NCBI GenBank assembly: GCA_030430155.1
Contig: JAUIFV010000002.1
Coordinates: 1-64,000, forward strand
Source: Gammaproteobacteria bacterium
GTDB lineage: Bacteria > Pseudomonadota > Gammaproteobacteria > Xanthomonadales > SZUA-5
Direction: 5' to 3'
DNA: 64,000 nt
Part shown: positions 19,976-28,443 of the stretch, piece after piece
Position numbering within the stretch: the first letter of the stretch is position 1
Layout: each line of letters opens with the position of its first letter
Notes under the pieces: model-generated
Database searches by the model: none
The model's input: the letters and a program-made list of their open reading frames with translations, nothing else
Told to the model about the DNA's origin: nothing
Made by a program: the position numbers and the translations under genes

Positions 19976-20307
19976 TGGAATTCGATTGCGGCAGCTTCCT
20001 CTGCAGTAATTGAATCGGAGTGGGTCCGGTGCGCTTCCACTCAACGAAGCGCCTGTTCTCAGCTGGCGGCTGGCGGCTGGCGATCCGTAGTCGGCCAGCC
20101 CTGACGCTGCACCGCGCTCGCATCCCTATCTTGCGCGCTATTGAGGGGCGCGGTGTTGACGGAGGTCAACGCAGACCGGGCCAACCGGGCGTAGCCGTCG
20201 CCTCAGGACGCGGCGGAGGCATGTTGCGCTCAATGCCGTGGTTGAGCTGCCGGGCGCGACCAGGGATCCGTTCCAGCCCGGACCCCTGGCCGGGGACGCG
20301 AGTATCG
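19976..20307. other. Gene-free stretch upstream of the ABC operon
   Basis: About 330 bp between the CpxP-like gene and the ABC ATPase gene, both on the minus strand. It probably contains the exporter promoter. I see a short direct repeat (TGGCGGCTGGCGGCTGGCG near 20060-20080) but no recognisable operator. Confidence 0.4.
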
Positions 20308-20718
20308 TTAGCCGCCCTGCAGCAAACGAGCGTCGCGTGAACTGCCGACCATCGCCTCGCGCTCGGCAATCCAGGCCTCAAAGCCCGCAATCTGCTCCGG
20401 ACGCAGGGTCTCGCGGATGGCCTGATCGTGCTGCGCACGACGCTCGTGCATCGCCACCAGCAGCGCGTCGGTATGCCTGCTGAGCCGCTCGACTTCAGCC
20501 GCGTCGCCGGCTCTCTCGGCTCGCCGTAGCGCCCGAGTCTCGCGCTGGTGTTCGCCACGCAGCTTGACGAAAGGCGGCCAGTGCTCGGCGCGCAGCGCCT
20601 TGTGCGCCTGGATTTGGGCCGGGTCCAACTCGACCATCTGGCCCAAGGGTTTGTCGGCCATCGCCGGTCCGGCGACGGTCAGCAGCAGGGCCATCAGCAG
20701 TGTCTTGATGTTGTTCAT
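20308..20718 (-). CDS. Small periplasmic CpxP/Spy-like (LTxxQ-type) protein
   Basis: 136 residues from ATG 20718, preceded by GGAGG at good spacing. A clean signal peptide (MNNIKTLLMALLLTVAGPAMA) is followed by an almost entirely helical, Arg/Glu/His-rich mature part ending near L-R-P-E-Q-I-A-G-F, which resembles the LTxxQ motif of CpxP/Spy/ZraP chaperones. Such proteins buffer envelope stress or metal. It is upstream of and co-directional with the ABC exporter operon, which would suit a shared envelope-stress role, but the 332-bp gap suggests a separate transcript. Confidence 0.6.
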   Translation of the reverse strand: MNNIKTLLMALLLTVAGPAMADKPLGQMVELDPAQIQAHKALRAEHWPPFVKLRGEHQRETRALRRAERAGDAAEVERLSRHTDALLVAMHERRAQHDQAIRETLRPEQIAGFEAWIAEREAMVGSSRDARLLQGG

Positions 20719-20892
20719 TACTTTGCCTCCAGTTGCGGTGATTGCCGACCTGCCGATCAGTCTTCGCGGCGGTCGGATACCTGATGCAACGAGAGCGGGA
20801 GAGGAAAACGACATCTCGGTCTCACCCAGCGTACTGGGAACCAAGCCCGGTGACCTGCTGTCCACTGCGGCCCAAATCACACTGTCTCAACT

Positions 20893-22314
20893 ATGCGCAA
20901 CGCTTCTCTCTCTTCCTCTTTTGCTCAGCGCTGTGGCGCCCTGATCTTGTTGCTTGCCGTTGCCGGTCAGGCGGCCGCAAAAGTTGATCCTTCGATTGCC
21001 GGGGAGTTTAGCGTGCACCCGCGGGCTATCGGGCAGGACGGCAATTTCTTTATCTTGGTGGAGCAGCCGGCGAGCGATCACTGCACCACCGACGTGCAGA
21101 TGCAGATCAGCCCGGAGGCGATTGATCTTTGGGTCGCCCCGTTGGCGGATGGGGCCTGCACCAGCAGCGGTCAGCCCGCGCGGCGCACCCTGCTCAGCCC
21201 CCGCGATGGCGTCGGCAAGGACTACCCATTTGCGCAGACTGTGCAACTTCGCTATCGGCTGGTCAGCGACAACGAGGTCATCGAACTGGATGCGCAGGAG
21301 ATCCGCATCGGCGTCGGCGCCGGGGCAAGCCCGCCCGAACGCGTGGACTCCGGCAGCTGGATCAATGCCGAACTGCCCTTCGCCAGCCTGGTGGTGGATC
21401 AGCAGGATCAGATCATCTCGCTGTCCTTGCTTGACTACGATCACGTTGGCAGACCGATCTGGCTGTACGCATCGGGCGAACTGGATGGGAACACCTTCAG
21501 CGGCGAGCTGTACCGCTACCGGGAGTCCGTTTGTCGCCTAAAGAACTGCAAGCGGGCCAGCGGCGAAGAGAAGGGCCGAATCCAGATGGTGATGGTTGAA
21601 GGCAACGACCTCGTGGTCAATCTGGACACCGCCAGCCACCTGTCCAGCCGGATCGAGGCCCATCGCGCCTACAGCTATGCGCGTATCGACCTTACTCGCA
21701 GCCCGGAAGCGGCGCGTATCGACGCCAGCGGCGCGCGGATTCCCGACCTGGTCGGCACCTGGGTGGCAGGCACTGCCGGCGCGGGCAATCACAGCGCGCG
21801 CACGTCGGCATTTGAAGCGATGACGGTCGAGTACATGGGCCCGGCCAACCTGCACAATCGTGAGCACATCTTTCTGGCCTTTCCCGGTGCGGAGCGGCTG
21901 AAACTGGGCGACGGCGTCTTCCCCACGGCAGCGGTGCGCTACGCCGTTAGCTGCCTGGATGAGAGGCCGGAACGTGAGCAGACGGTCTGTCAGTTGATGC
22001 CGATGAGCGAATCTGGCTCTGGCTGCATCGCCAGCTTTCCGCTGCAGGCAGTGGGTGTCGACCGGATCAGTGCCGAGGCCACTTGCAACGACGAGGTCGG
22101 TTCCTACGCCACGCGCTTTGAGATGTTCAGACTTGATATCGCGCCGGTTGCGTCGGCTGTCAGCGCCGCAAGCACCGATGCACTTGCCGATGACCCGGCC
22201 GATGATGGTGTGGAGACCTCACTGTCGGCGGCGGCTGAACGCGACGCGGCGGCCTGCCACCAGCGTCGCAACCGCTGGAACAGTGAGGCAGGTGGAATCG
22301 GTGCGTGTGATTGA
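20893..22314 (+). CDS. Secreted protein of unknown function
   Basis: 473 residues with a signal peptide (GALILLLAVAGQAAA). The mature protein is mostly beta, with paired cysteines (D-H-C, A-C, V-C-R-L-K-N-C, C-L, C-N, C-H, C-D) suggesting disulfides. A repeated strand-rich pattern (GRPIWLYASGELDGNTFSG and GTW.AG..G) is the sort seen in uncharacterised secreted proteins of this group. I do not recognise a catalytic motif. No clear SD precedes the ATG. It diverges from the CpxP-like gene and converges on the histidine kinase gene. Confidence 0.6.
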   Translation: MRNASLSSSFAQRCGALILLLAVAGQAAAKVDPSIAGEFSVHPRAIGQDGNFFILVEQPASDHCTTDVQMQISPEAIDLWVAPLADGACTSSGQPARRTLLSPRDGVGKDYPFAQTVQLRYRLVSDNEVIELDAQEIRIGVGAGASPPERVDSGSWINAELPFASLVVDQQDQIISLSLLDYDHVGRPIWLYASGELDGNTFSGELYRYRESVCRLKNCKRASGEEKGRIQMVMVEGNDLVVNLDTASHLSSRIEAHRAYSYARIDLTRSPEAARIDASGARIPDLVGTWVAGTAGAGNHSARTSAFEAMTVEYMGPANLHNREHIFLAFPGAERLKLGDGVFPTAAVRYAVSCLDERPEREQTVCQLMPMSESGSGCIASFPLQAVGVDRISAEATCNDEVGSYATRFEMFRLDIAPVASAVSAASTDALADDPADDGVETSLSAAAERDAAACHQRRNRWNSEAGGIGACD

Positions 22315-22367
22315 TGCGGATCAGGGATTGTCGTCGGCCCGTCGTGGCAGTAGCGGTCCTGGGTGAC

Positions 22368-22455
22368 TTTCCGTCACCCCGGCGTAGGCCGGGGTCCAGT
22401 GACTTCTTGACGTGCTCAGAACGCACTGGATCCCGGCTCAAGGCCGGGATGACGA
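22368..22455. repeat. Palindromic intergenic repeat, copy 1
   Basis: About 88 bp with two hairpin arms: CCCCGGCGTAGGCCGGGG, and ATCCCGGCTCAAGGCCGGGAT near the other end. The outer ends (GTCACCCC / GGGATGAC) mirror each other. A second copy follows at 22475-22563 and a third, inverted and degraded, at 47420-47517. The pair lies between the converging genes ending at 22314 and 22626, where it could act as a two-way terminator. Confidence 0.75.
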
Positions 22456-22474
22456 GCCTCGCGGTTCCTGTGCC

Positions 22475-22563
22475 TTTCCGTCACCCCAGCGTAGACCGGG
22501 GTCCAGTGTCTCTTTGACGCGCTCGAATCGTGCTGGATCCCGGCTCAAGGCCGGGATGACGAG
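22475..22563. repeat. Palindromic intergenic repeat, copy 2
   Basis: Direct repeat of 22368-22455 with the same two arms; the first is slightly degraded (CCCCAGCGTAGACCGGGG) while the second is identical. The central stretch between the arms is less conserved, as expected for a structure-selected repeat. Confidence 0.75.
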
Positions 22564-22625
22564 ACGGGGTGTTTCGAGGGCCAATAGTACTCTCACAAAT
22601 GTCCCAGGCTTGGGCTGCCGTCTGG

Positions 22626-24512
22626 CTATCGCGGCCAGTGCAAACGCACCACGGTGCCGCCAGCCTCCCTCGCTTGGATCTGGCAAGTCGCGCCAACGCG
22701 GCTGGCGCGTTCGGCCATGGCGCGCAAACCCAGCCCCTGGCCGGGATCGGTCGACGCCTGAATCCCACTACCGTTGTCCTCGATACGCAGCACCACCCCG
22801 TCGCCCTCTTCGGCCAGCACGATGGCGATGGTGCGGGGTCGGCCGTGACGCAGGGCGTTGCTGACCGCCTCCTGGACGATGCGATAGACCTGCAGCACCG
22901 CCTCCGGACCAAAACCCGGCAGCGACAGCCGGGTGTCCAGCTGCCAGCGCAGCTCCACGCCGGCCGCCTCCAGCAGAGGCTGCAATCGACTGCGCAGACT
23001 GCCTAGCGCCAGGGCCAGATCGTCGTCGATCTGATTCAGCGAATCGATGATCAAACGCAGATCGGTCAAGCCGTCGGCCACCGCGTGCAGGAGCTTGTCC
23101 GGGTCCGGCTGACCAGATCGAGCCATGCTCAGCAGCGCGGCCAGCTGCCCGCCCACGCCGTCGTGCATGTCCTGCATCAGCCGATGGCGTTCGTCGGCCA
23201 GGACCTGCTGACGCTCGGCGCTGCGCAGCTGTTCGTGGGTGCGGATCAGCTCGGCCTCGCGCTGTTGCAGTCGTGAGCTGAGCAGACGATTGATCTGCGC
23301 CGAGGATCGGAACAGCTGCACGTTGTGCGACAGGAATGCGGCGACCAGGCCGAGCATCAGCCAGGGCATGGCGGTGGCGACATGCTGCGAGCCGCGGCCA
23401 ACCAGGGCGGTGGTCGCATCGACGATGATCAGACTGACGCACAGGCTGAACACGGCGACTTCGGCTACCCGTTCGCGGCCGTGGGCGCGCAGCTGGCGGG
23501 CAAATACCACCAGAGTAGCCAGTGCCAGCACCGCGTTTAGCAGCATCCCCAACTGATTGACGGTTTCGATTCCGTCAAACCAGCCGCGATGCAGTATAAG
23601 CGCGGTGGCCACGATCAGCAGCAGCCAGGCAGCCAGCGATGCGCGGCGAATGCCCGGCAGCGGTTTGGGTCCCCAGCGATTGGCCAGATTGAGCCAGGCC
23701 ACCGGCAGCAGGTTGACCAGCGCATAGAGCAGGGTCATCCGCGCCTCACCGCGCAGCGGCGGATCGCTGGCGTCGTACCAGATCAGACGCAGACTCCAGG
23801 CCGCGAACAGCAGCACCAGCCAGGCCAGCACCGCGCGCTGCTCACCACGCCACAACACCACCAGCGCCAGTGCGGCCAAAGTCAGGCCGATGGTGTAGCT
23901 GATGGTGTTGTACTCATTGAGCAGAAAGGCCCGAAAACGGTAGGCGTCGCGAATGCTTGCGTAGTCGCCTATGACCGGACTGGCGACGAAGAAGTGCGGC
24001 GAACCGCGATCCCGCACCATGATGAAGCGCAAGCTATTGGTGCCCTCGCGCAGCGCCGCGGCGGGCAGCCGAAACACCGCGCGGACGTTGCCGTGGTAGG
24101 TGTGATCGGGCAGCCGCATGCGTCCCTCGGCCAGCAGCAGGCTCTCATTGAGCCACATCTGATAATTGTCCGAGCCCACGATGGGCACTACCGCCAACCC
24201 TACTGCCGGCACCGCGTCCAGATCGAACTGCATTTCGATGCCGCGATAGCCGGCAACGCAGCAATCCTCCCAGGGCAGCTCGGTGGCGGTGGGCGCGGCC
24301 GCGTCCCAGGCGCCGACGCTGGGCTCGTCGAGTTGGGCGTAGGCGGCCGAGTGCACGGCAATACGCTCCAGCTTGCCCACCGGCACCACCAGTATCGGCT
24401 GTATCACCAGCCAATAAAGCAGCTGCACCGCCAGCACCGCGAGCAGCACCAGCCACCACGGCGTGGCCGCAACGGACGCATCTGCGCCGGGATCGGAAAG
24501 TGCGCGGCTCAT
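22626..24512 (-). CDS. NarX/LiaS-type sensor histidine kinase with 7TM-like sensor region
   Basis: 628 residues: an N-terminal membrane helix (~18-42), an extracytoplasmic beta-rich domain (~45-200), then about seven hydrophobic helices (~205-400), resembling the 7TMR-DISM layout. A coiled linker follows, then HisKA_3 with QDMHDGVGGQL (phospho-acceptor His) and a HATPase domain (NALRHGRP, EDNGSGI, GLGLRAMAERA). The regulator gene lies 3 bp upstream on the same strand, so the two form one operon with the regulator first. The envelope proteins next door are possible but unproven targets. Confidence 0.9.
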   Translation of the reverse strand: MSRALSDPGADASVAATPWWLVLLAVLAVQLLYWLVIQPILVVPVGKLERIAVHSAAYAQLDEPSVGAWDAAAPTATELPWEDCCVAGYRGIEMQFDLDAVPAVGLAVVPIVGSDNYQMWLNESLLLAEGRMRLPDHTYHGNVRAVFRLPAAALREGTNSLRFIMVRDRGSPHFFVASPVIGDYASIRDAYRFRAFLLNEYNTISYTIGLTLAALALVVLWRGEQRAVLAWLVLLFAAWSLRLIWYDASDPPLRGEARMTLLYALVNLLPVAWLNLANRWGPKPLPGIRRASLAAWLLLIVATALILHRGWFDGIETVNQLGMLLNAVLALATLVVFARQLRAHGRERVAEVAVFSLCVSLIIVDATTALVGRGSQHVATAMPWLMLGLVAAFLSHNVQLFRSSAQINRLLSSRLQQREAELIRTHEQLRSAERQQVLADERHRLMQDMHDGVGGQLAALLSMARSGQPDPDKLLHAVADGLTDLRLIIDSLNQIDDDLALALGSLRSRLQPLLEAAGVELRWQLDTRLSLPGFGPEAVLQVYRIVQEAVSNALRHGRPRTIAIVLAEEGDGVVLRIEDNGSGIQASTDPGQGLGLRAMAERASRVGATCQIQAREAGGTVVRLHWPR

Positions 24513-24515
24513 GAC

Positions 24516-25178
24516 TCAGCCCAGCTTGATCAGCCCGCTGCGCACGGCCTCAAAGACCGCTTCGCTGCAGGAGCGGGCGGCCAGCTTGGAGTACAGATTC
24601 TTGGCGTGATGGGCCACGGTGTGCGGGCGTATCCCCAAGGACTCGGCGGTCTCGCGATAGCTGTAGCCGCGGGCCAGGTGCTCGAGCACATCGCGCTCGC
24701 GCCCGGTCAGCTGGGCCGGCTGCTCGGCTTCAGTAGCAGCAGCGGCCCCGTCGGCAGCCTCGCCGCGCACCCGGCGCAGCAAATAGCGAGCCACCGCGGG
24801 CGACAGCGGCGTACCGCCGGACAGCGCCGCGCTCAGCGCCTCTTCGACCTGCACCGCCGCGGCACCCTTGAGCAGATAGCCGTCCACCCCGGCCTGCAGC
24901 GCCAGCATCACCTGGCGCTCGCTGTCGAAAACGGTGTGAGCGACGATGCGAATCCCCGGCTGGGCGCAACGGAATTCGTCGACCAGCTCGACACCGCTGC
25001 CGTCGGGCAGACCCAAATCGAGCAGCAGCAAATCGACCGGCTGGTCGGCATGCTGGCGGGCCTGGGCCAGACTGGCCGCACGCCAGCCCAGCTCAAATTG
25101 CCCGCCCGGCATCAGCGCGGCGATCAGATCGTCAGCCAGCCGGTCATTGTCCTCAACGATCCCCAGCCGAGCCGCCAT
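24516..25178 (-). CDS. NarL/LuxR-family response regulator
   Basis: 220 residues from ATG 25178 (MAARLGIVEDNDRLADDL). The receiver domain has acidic residues E-D near the start, the phospho-acceptor Asp in LLLLDLGLPDGSG, a Thr in AHTVFDS and a Lys in YLLKGA. The C-terminal GerE-type helix-turn-helix is LTGRERDVLEHLARGYSYRE...PHTVAHHAKNLYSKL. It is the partner of the kinase downstream. An upstream in-frame extension to 25247 is unlikely because the receiver normally starts here. Confidence 0.92.
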   Translation of the reverse strand: MAARLGIVEDNDRLADDLIAALMPGGQFELGWRAASLAQARQHADQPVDLLLLDLGLPDGSGVELVDEFRCAQPGIRIVAHTVFDSERQVMLALQAGVDGYLLKGAAAVQVEEALSAALSGGTPLSPAVARYLLRRVRGEAADGAAAATEAEQPAQLTGRERDVLEHLARGYSYRETAESLGIRPHTVAHHAKNLYSKLAARSCSEAVFEAVRSGLIKLG

Positions 25179-25230
25179 GATCGCTCCCAGTCCCCAGCCA
25201 CTCACAGCATAGCTTGCGAGAAGCCCACAG

Positions 25231-28200
25231 TTAGCCGTTACCACCACCCTCGAAGCCGTTGATCAGCAGTTCGTCGGTGACCACTTCCAGCTCGAAACTG
25301 CGCTGGGTGGTCGCGGCGCAATTGTCCTCGGCTTGAACGCCGACGGTGTACGCCCCGACCGGTCCAACGTTGTCCAAGATGACCACGCCCTGCGTATCAA
25401 CGCTGGCGCTGCCGGCAAAGCTGCCTGGCGCCACCGCCACCAGCGTCGGCAATAAGGTGCCGTTGTCGCTTAGCGGCTGGTTGGGGGTGACAGTCGCCGA
25501 CTGGCCCAGCACCATCCGCGGGTCGAAATATCCGCCAAGCGCTGGCGGCGTGTTCAAACCAACCAGAATCTGCAGATCGCCGGTACCGGTGACGTCACCG
25601 TCGCTGACCTGGAAGCGCACCGTTCCGGCCGTCGCGTTGCAGTCGGCGGCCAGCTGCGCGCTGATGCTGCCGGCGCTGTTGACGATGCTGCTGACGCTGA
25701 TGCCGCTGGCCGTGCCGCCGCTGATCCGGGTCACCACCAGCGATGCCACCGGATCGTCGCTGTCGGTCACCGTACCGATGGTGATTGCGGCGCCGGCTGG
25801 CGTGCCCTGCTGGCAGGAGACCGGCGCGGCGGGGAAGAATTCCGGCGCCGCGTTGCCGGTCACCGTGACCGCCACCGGCACATCCAGATTGCTGCCGCAG
25901 TTGTCAGTGGCGCGAATGGTGATGGTGTGGCTGCCCAGCGGCTGGGCGTTGGACAGGCTGAGCTGGCCAGCCGGGCTGACCACCGCCGTGCCGGTGTAGC
26001 TGCCTGACGACAGCACGCTGATGCTACTGACGCTGCCGTTGTCGCTGGGTCCGCTGCTGGGCAGCTGGCTGGTGCTGCTGCCCACGCCGACGCTGATCGC
26101 CGGATAGGTCAGCACCGGCGCCGTGTTGGCGCTGACGTTGACCTGCAGATCACCGCTGCCGGTGGAATTGCCGTCGCTGACCTGAAAGCGCACCGTTCCC
26201 GATGTCGCGGTGCAGCTGGCGGCCAGGGCGGCGCTGACCGTGCCGGCGGTGTTGAGCAGACTGGTGACCACGATGCCGCTGGCGCTGCCGCCGCCGATCA
26301 CGCTCACCTGCAGGTTGGCGAGCGGCGTGTCCGGATCGCTGAGGTTGCCGATGGTCAAGGCGGAGCCGGACGGACTGCCCTGCTGACGCAGCAGCGGCGA
26401 GGCGGGGGTGAAGGTGGGCGGCGCATTGGGACCCACATTCACCGCCAAAGGCACATCACGAAAGCCCTGGCAGTTGTCGGTGATACGCACGGTGACGGTG
26501 TGATTGCCCGGCGGGCCGGCGTTGCCCAGGCTGACCACGCCGGCCGCGTTGACGCTTACCGTTCCGCTGTAGCTGCCGGCCGACTGCACGCTGATCTGCT
26601 GCACCGAGCCGTTGTCGCTGGGACCGGTCGACGGACTGGCGGTAGCGCTGCCGGCAAATGCCACGGAGACAGCGGCGTAGCTCAGGGTGGGCAGCGGGTT
26701 GGGCAGCACATTGATGGCCAGATCGCCGGTGCCGGTGTCCAGGCCGTCATTGGCCAGAAAGCGCAGGGTGCCGCTGGTGGCGCTGCAGTTGGCGGTCAAT
26801 GCGCCGCGCAGGGTATCGCCGTCGATGCTCAGCCCGCTGGCTGCTACGCCTGTCGAAGTGCCACCGCTCTGCGCCGAAACGGCGATGGTCATCGACGGAC
26901 TTTCGAAATCGACGACCACACCCAGCGTCGTGCTGGCCGGCAGCGCCTTGCCCTGGGTCACGCTGACCGGGTTGTCGAAGATCAGCGCCGGGGCCTCGTT
27001 GAGGTTGTTGCCGACGTAGGTGTAGACCCGACCTTCGTCGGCGTTGCCCACGCCGTCGACCCCGGGCGCACCGATGGCCAACTCGTTGCCGATCGAGACC
27101 AGCGCGGTCCCATAGCCGTCATTGTCCAATCCCGGACGGGCATGGTCGCGCTCCAGATCCAAACCGCCCGCTGCGCCGCGCCGGAAGCGATAGACATTGC
27201 CCGGTCGCTGCGCCGAGCCGGACAGGCGCGCGGCGGTATCGGCAACGTACAGGTAGTCGCCGTCAAAAGTAAGCTGACGCCCGTAGGCGAAGGTCGTGAC
27301 CGTGCTTGGACGGTCGTTGATGCTGCCCGCGTCGGCCCAGTCGCCGCTGCTGTCGCGCTCGAACAGGAACACGCGACCGTCACTGGCGGTCCGTGGCTGG
27401 CCGACCGCGAGCAGATCCGCCGCTGGACTGAGCGCCAGGGCAGCGCCGAAGAAGGCCGGACTGGCCGCTGCGGCGGCTGCGCGGAAACGCTGACGCAGGG
27501 CCCAGCTGGCAGCGGCACCGCTACCGCTGCGCTGGTACTCGTAGACCCACCCGGTGGCGATCGCTTCACCCGGCGCGCTGACCAGCAAGCGGTCGCCGCG
27601 GAGCAGGACTCGAGTACCGAATTCTGCGCCGTTGCTGGGCGTCGGCAGCCCTATGGAACTGTGGTAGACCCAGATCTCGAAGTCGCCATCGTAACGATAC
27701 AGCTGCACCTGCCCGCCCTGCCCGGAGGTGGCCGAGCGCGGCGCGCCCACGGCCAGCCAGCCGCCATCGACGGCCAGCGCGCTGCCGAAGCTGGCGTCGT
27801 TGTTGACTGCCAGTCCCGGATCGATCAGCTGCGGCGCGGCGTACCCGTTGCCGACCCGGGTGTAGGCGTAGACCCGGCCGCGGTTGGGACCAACGGTGTT
27901 GGTGAAGGGCGCGCCGACCAGCAGTTGGTTGGCGGTCAGCTCCACGGCATAGCCATAGCCGTCATCCAGCGCCGGCGTCGGCGCCTGCAGGAACTGCTCA
28001 TAAAGCATGCTGGCATTGAGCTGTCGCTGATAGAGCAACACGCCGCCGGCCGGACCGGTGGTGACATTGAAGCTCAGGCTGCCCGGCGCGCCCACCGCCA
28101 GCAGCGTGCCTTCGCGGTCGATGGCCTGGCCAAAGTAGCGCACCGTCGGCACCCCACTTTGGACCGGAGCAAGGGTTTGCAGGGACATGCCCTGCGCCAA

Positions 28201-28290
28201 CAGCGGCTCGGCCAGCAGCGCGAGCGCGAGCAGCAGCCAGCGGCTGAAATGGCCAGAGAAGGATCGGTGGGGAGGGCGGCTGCGGGACAT
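25231..28290 (-). CDS. Secreted FG-GAP propeller protein with tandem Ig/cadherin-like modules
   Basis: 1019 residues with a signal peptide (WLLLALALLAEPLLA). Residues ~30-430 carry FG-GAP-type repeats (YGYAVELTANQLLVGAPF, GTALVSIGNELAIGAPG). Residues ~440-1005 hold three tandem copies of a two-part module: part one contains 'ATSGTVRFQVSDG..TGSGDLQ..V', part two 'GPSDNGSV..ISV.S.GSY.G', then 'G.HT.T.R.TDNC'. The protein ends LLINGFEGGGNG, related to the FE tails of other secreted proteins here. It is probably surface-exposed and adhesive or structural. The stop lies about 50 bp from the regulator's start, on the same strand. Confidence 0.8.
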   Translation of the reverse strand: MSRSRPPHRSFSGHFSRWLLLALALLAEPLLAQGMSLQTLAPVQSGVPTVRYFGQAIDREGTLLAVGAPGSLSFNVTTGPAGGVLLYQRQLNASMLYEQFLQAPTPALDDGYGYAVELTANQLLVGAPFTNTVGPNRGRVYAYTRVGNGYAAPQLIDPGLAVNNDASFGSALAVDGGWLAVGAPRSATSGQGGQVQLYRYDGDFEIWVYHSSIGLPTPSNGAEFGTRVLLRGDRLLVSAPGEAIATGWVYEYQRSGSGAAASWALRQRFRAAAAAASPAFFGAALALSPAADLLAVGQPRTASDGRVFLFERDSSGDWADAGSINDRPSTVTTFAYGRQLTFDGDYLYVADTAARLSGSAQRPGNVYRFRRGAAGGLDLERDHARPGLDNDGYGTALVSIGNELAIGAPGVDGVGNADEGRVYTYVGNNLNEAPALIFDNPVSVTQGKALPASTTLGVVVDFESPSMTIAVSAQSGGTSTGVAASGLSIDGDTLRGALTANCSATSGTLRFLANDGLDTGTGDLAINVLPNPLPTLSYAAVSVAFAGSATASPSTGPSDNGSVQQISVQSAGSYSGTVSVNAAGVVSLGNAGPPGNHTVTVRITDNCQGFRDVPLAVNVGPNAPPTFTPASPLLRQQGSPSGSALTIGNLSDPDTPLANLQVSVIGGGSASGIVVTSLLNTAGTVSAALAASCTATSGTVRFQVSDGNSTGSGDLQVNVSANTAPVLTYPAISVGVGSSTSQLPSSGPSDNGSVSSISVLSSGSYTGTAVVSPAGQLSLSNAQPLGSHTITIRATDNCGSNLDVPVAVTVTGNAAPEFFPAAPVSCQQGTPAGAAITIGTVTDSDDPVASLVVTRISGGTASGISVSSIVNSAGSISAQLAADCNATAGTVRFQVSDGDVTGTGDLQILVGLNTPPALGGYFDPRMVLGQSATVTPNQPLSDNGTLLPTLVAVAPGSFAGSASVDTQGVVILDNVGPVGAYTVGVQAEDNCAATTQRSFELEVVTDELLINGFEGGGNG

Positions 28291-28443
28291 GAGGACCTCG
28301 CTAAGACGGCGACGAGATCATTGTCGGCAGCCGTCCTGCGCACCGAATCCCCACATTTCGGGATGTGGATTCACGCCCAGCCGAGACCGTTGTGAGTATG
28401 CTCGTGGCCTTGCAGCCGTGCGCAAGCAATAACAGGGGGGACG

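Noticed and set aside
25360..27000. Regular repeats within the FG-GAP/Ig gene, considered as a CRISPR-like or satellite array
   Set aside because: The period is about 570 bp and the repeats translate into tandem protein modules, so this is coding repetition.
26500..28395. A 631-codon + strand frame over the FG-GAP/Ig protein gene
   Set aside because: Antisense to a gene with clear repeats and signal peptide; its composition is typical of a shadow frame.
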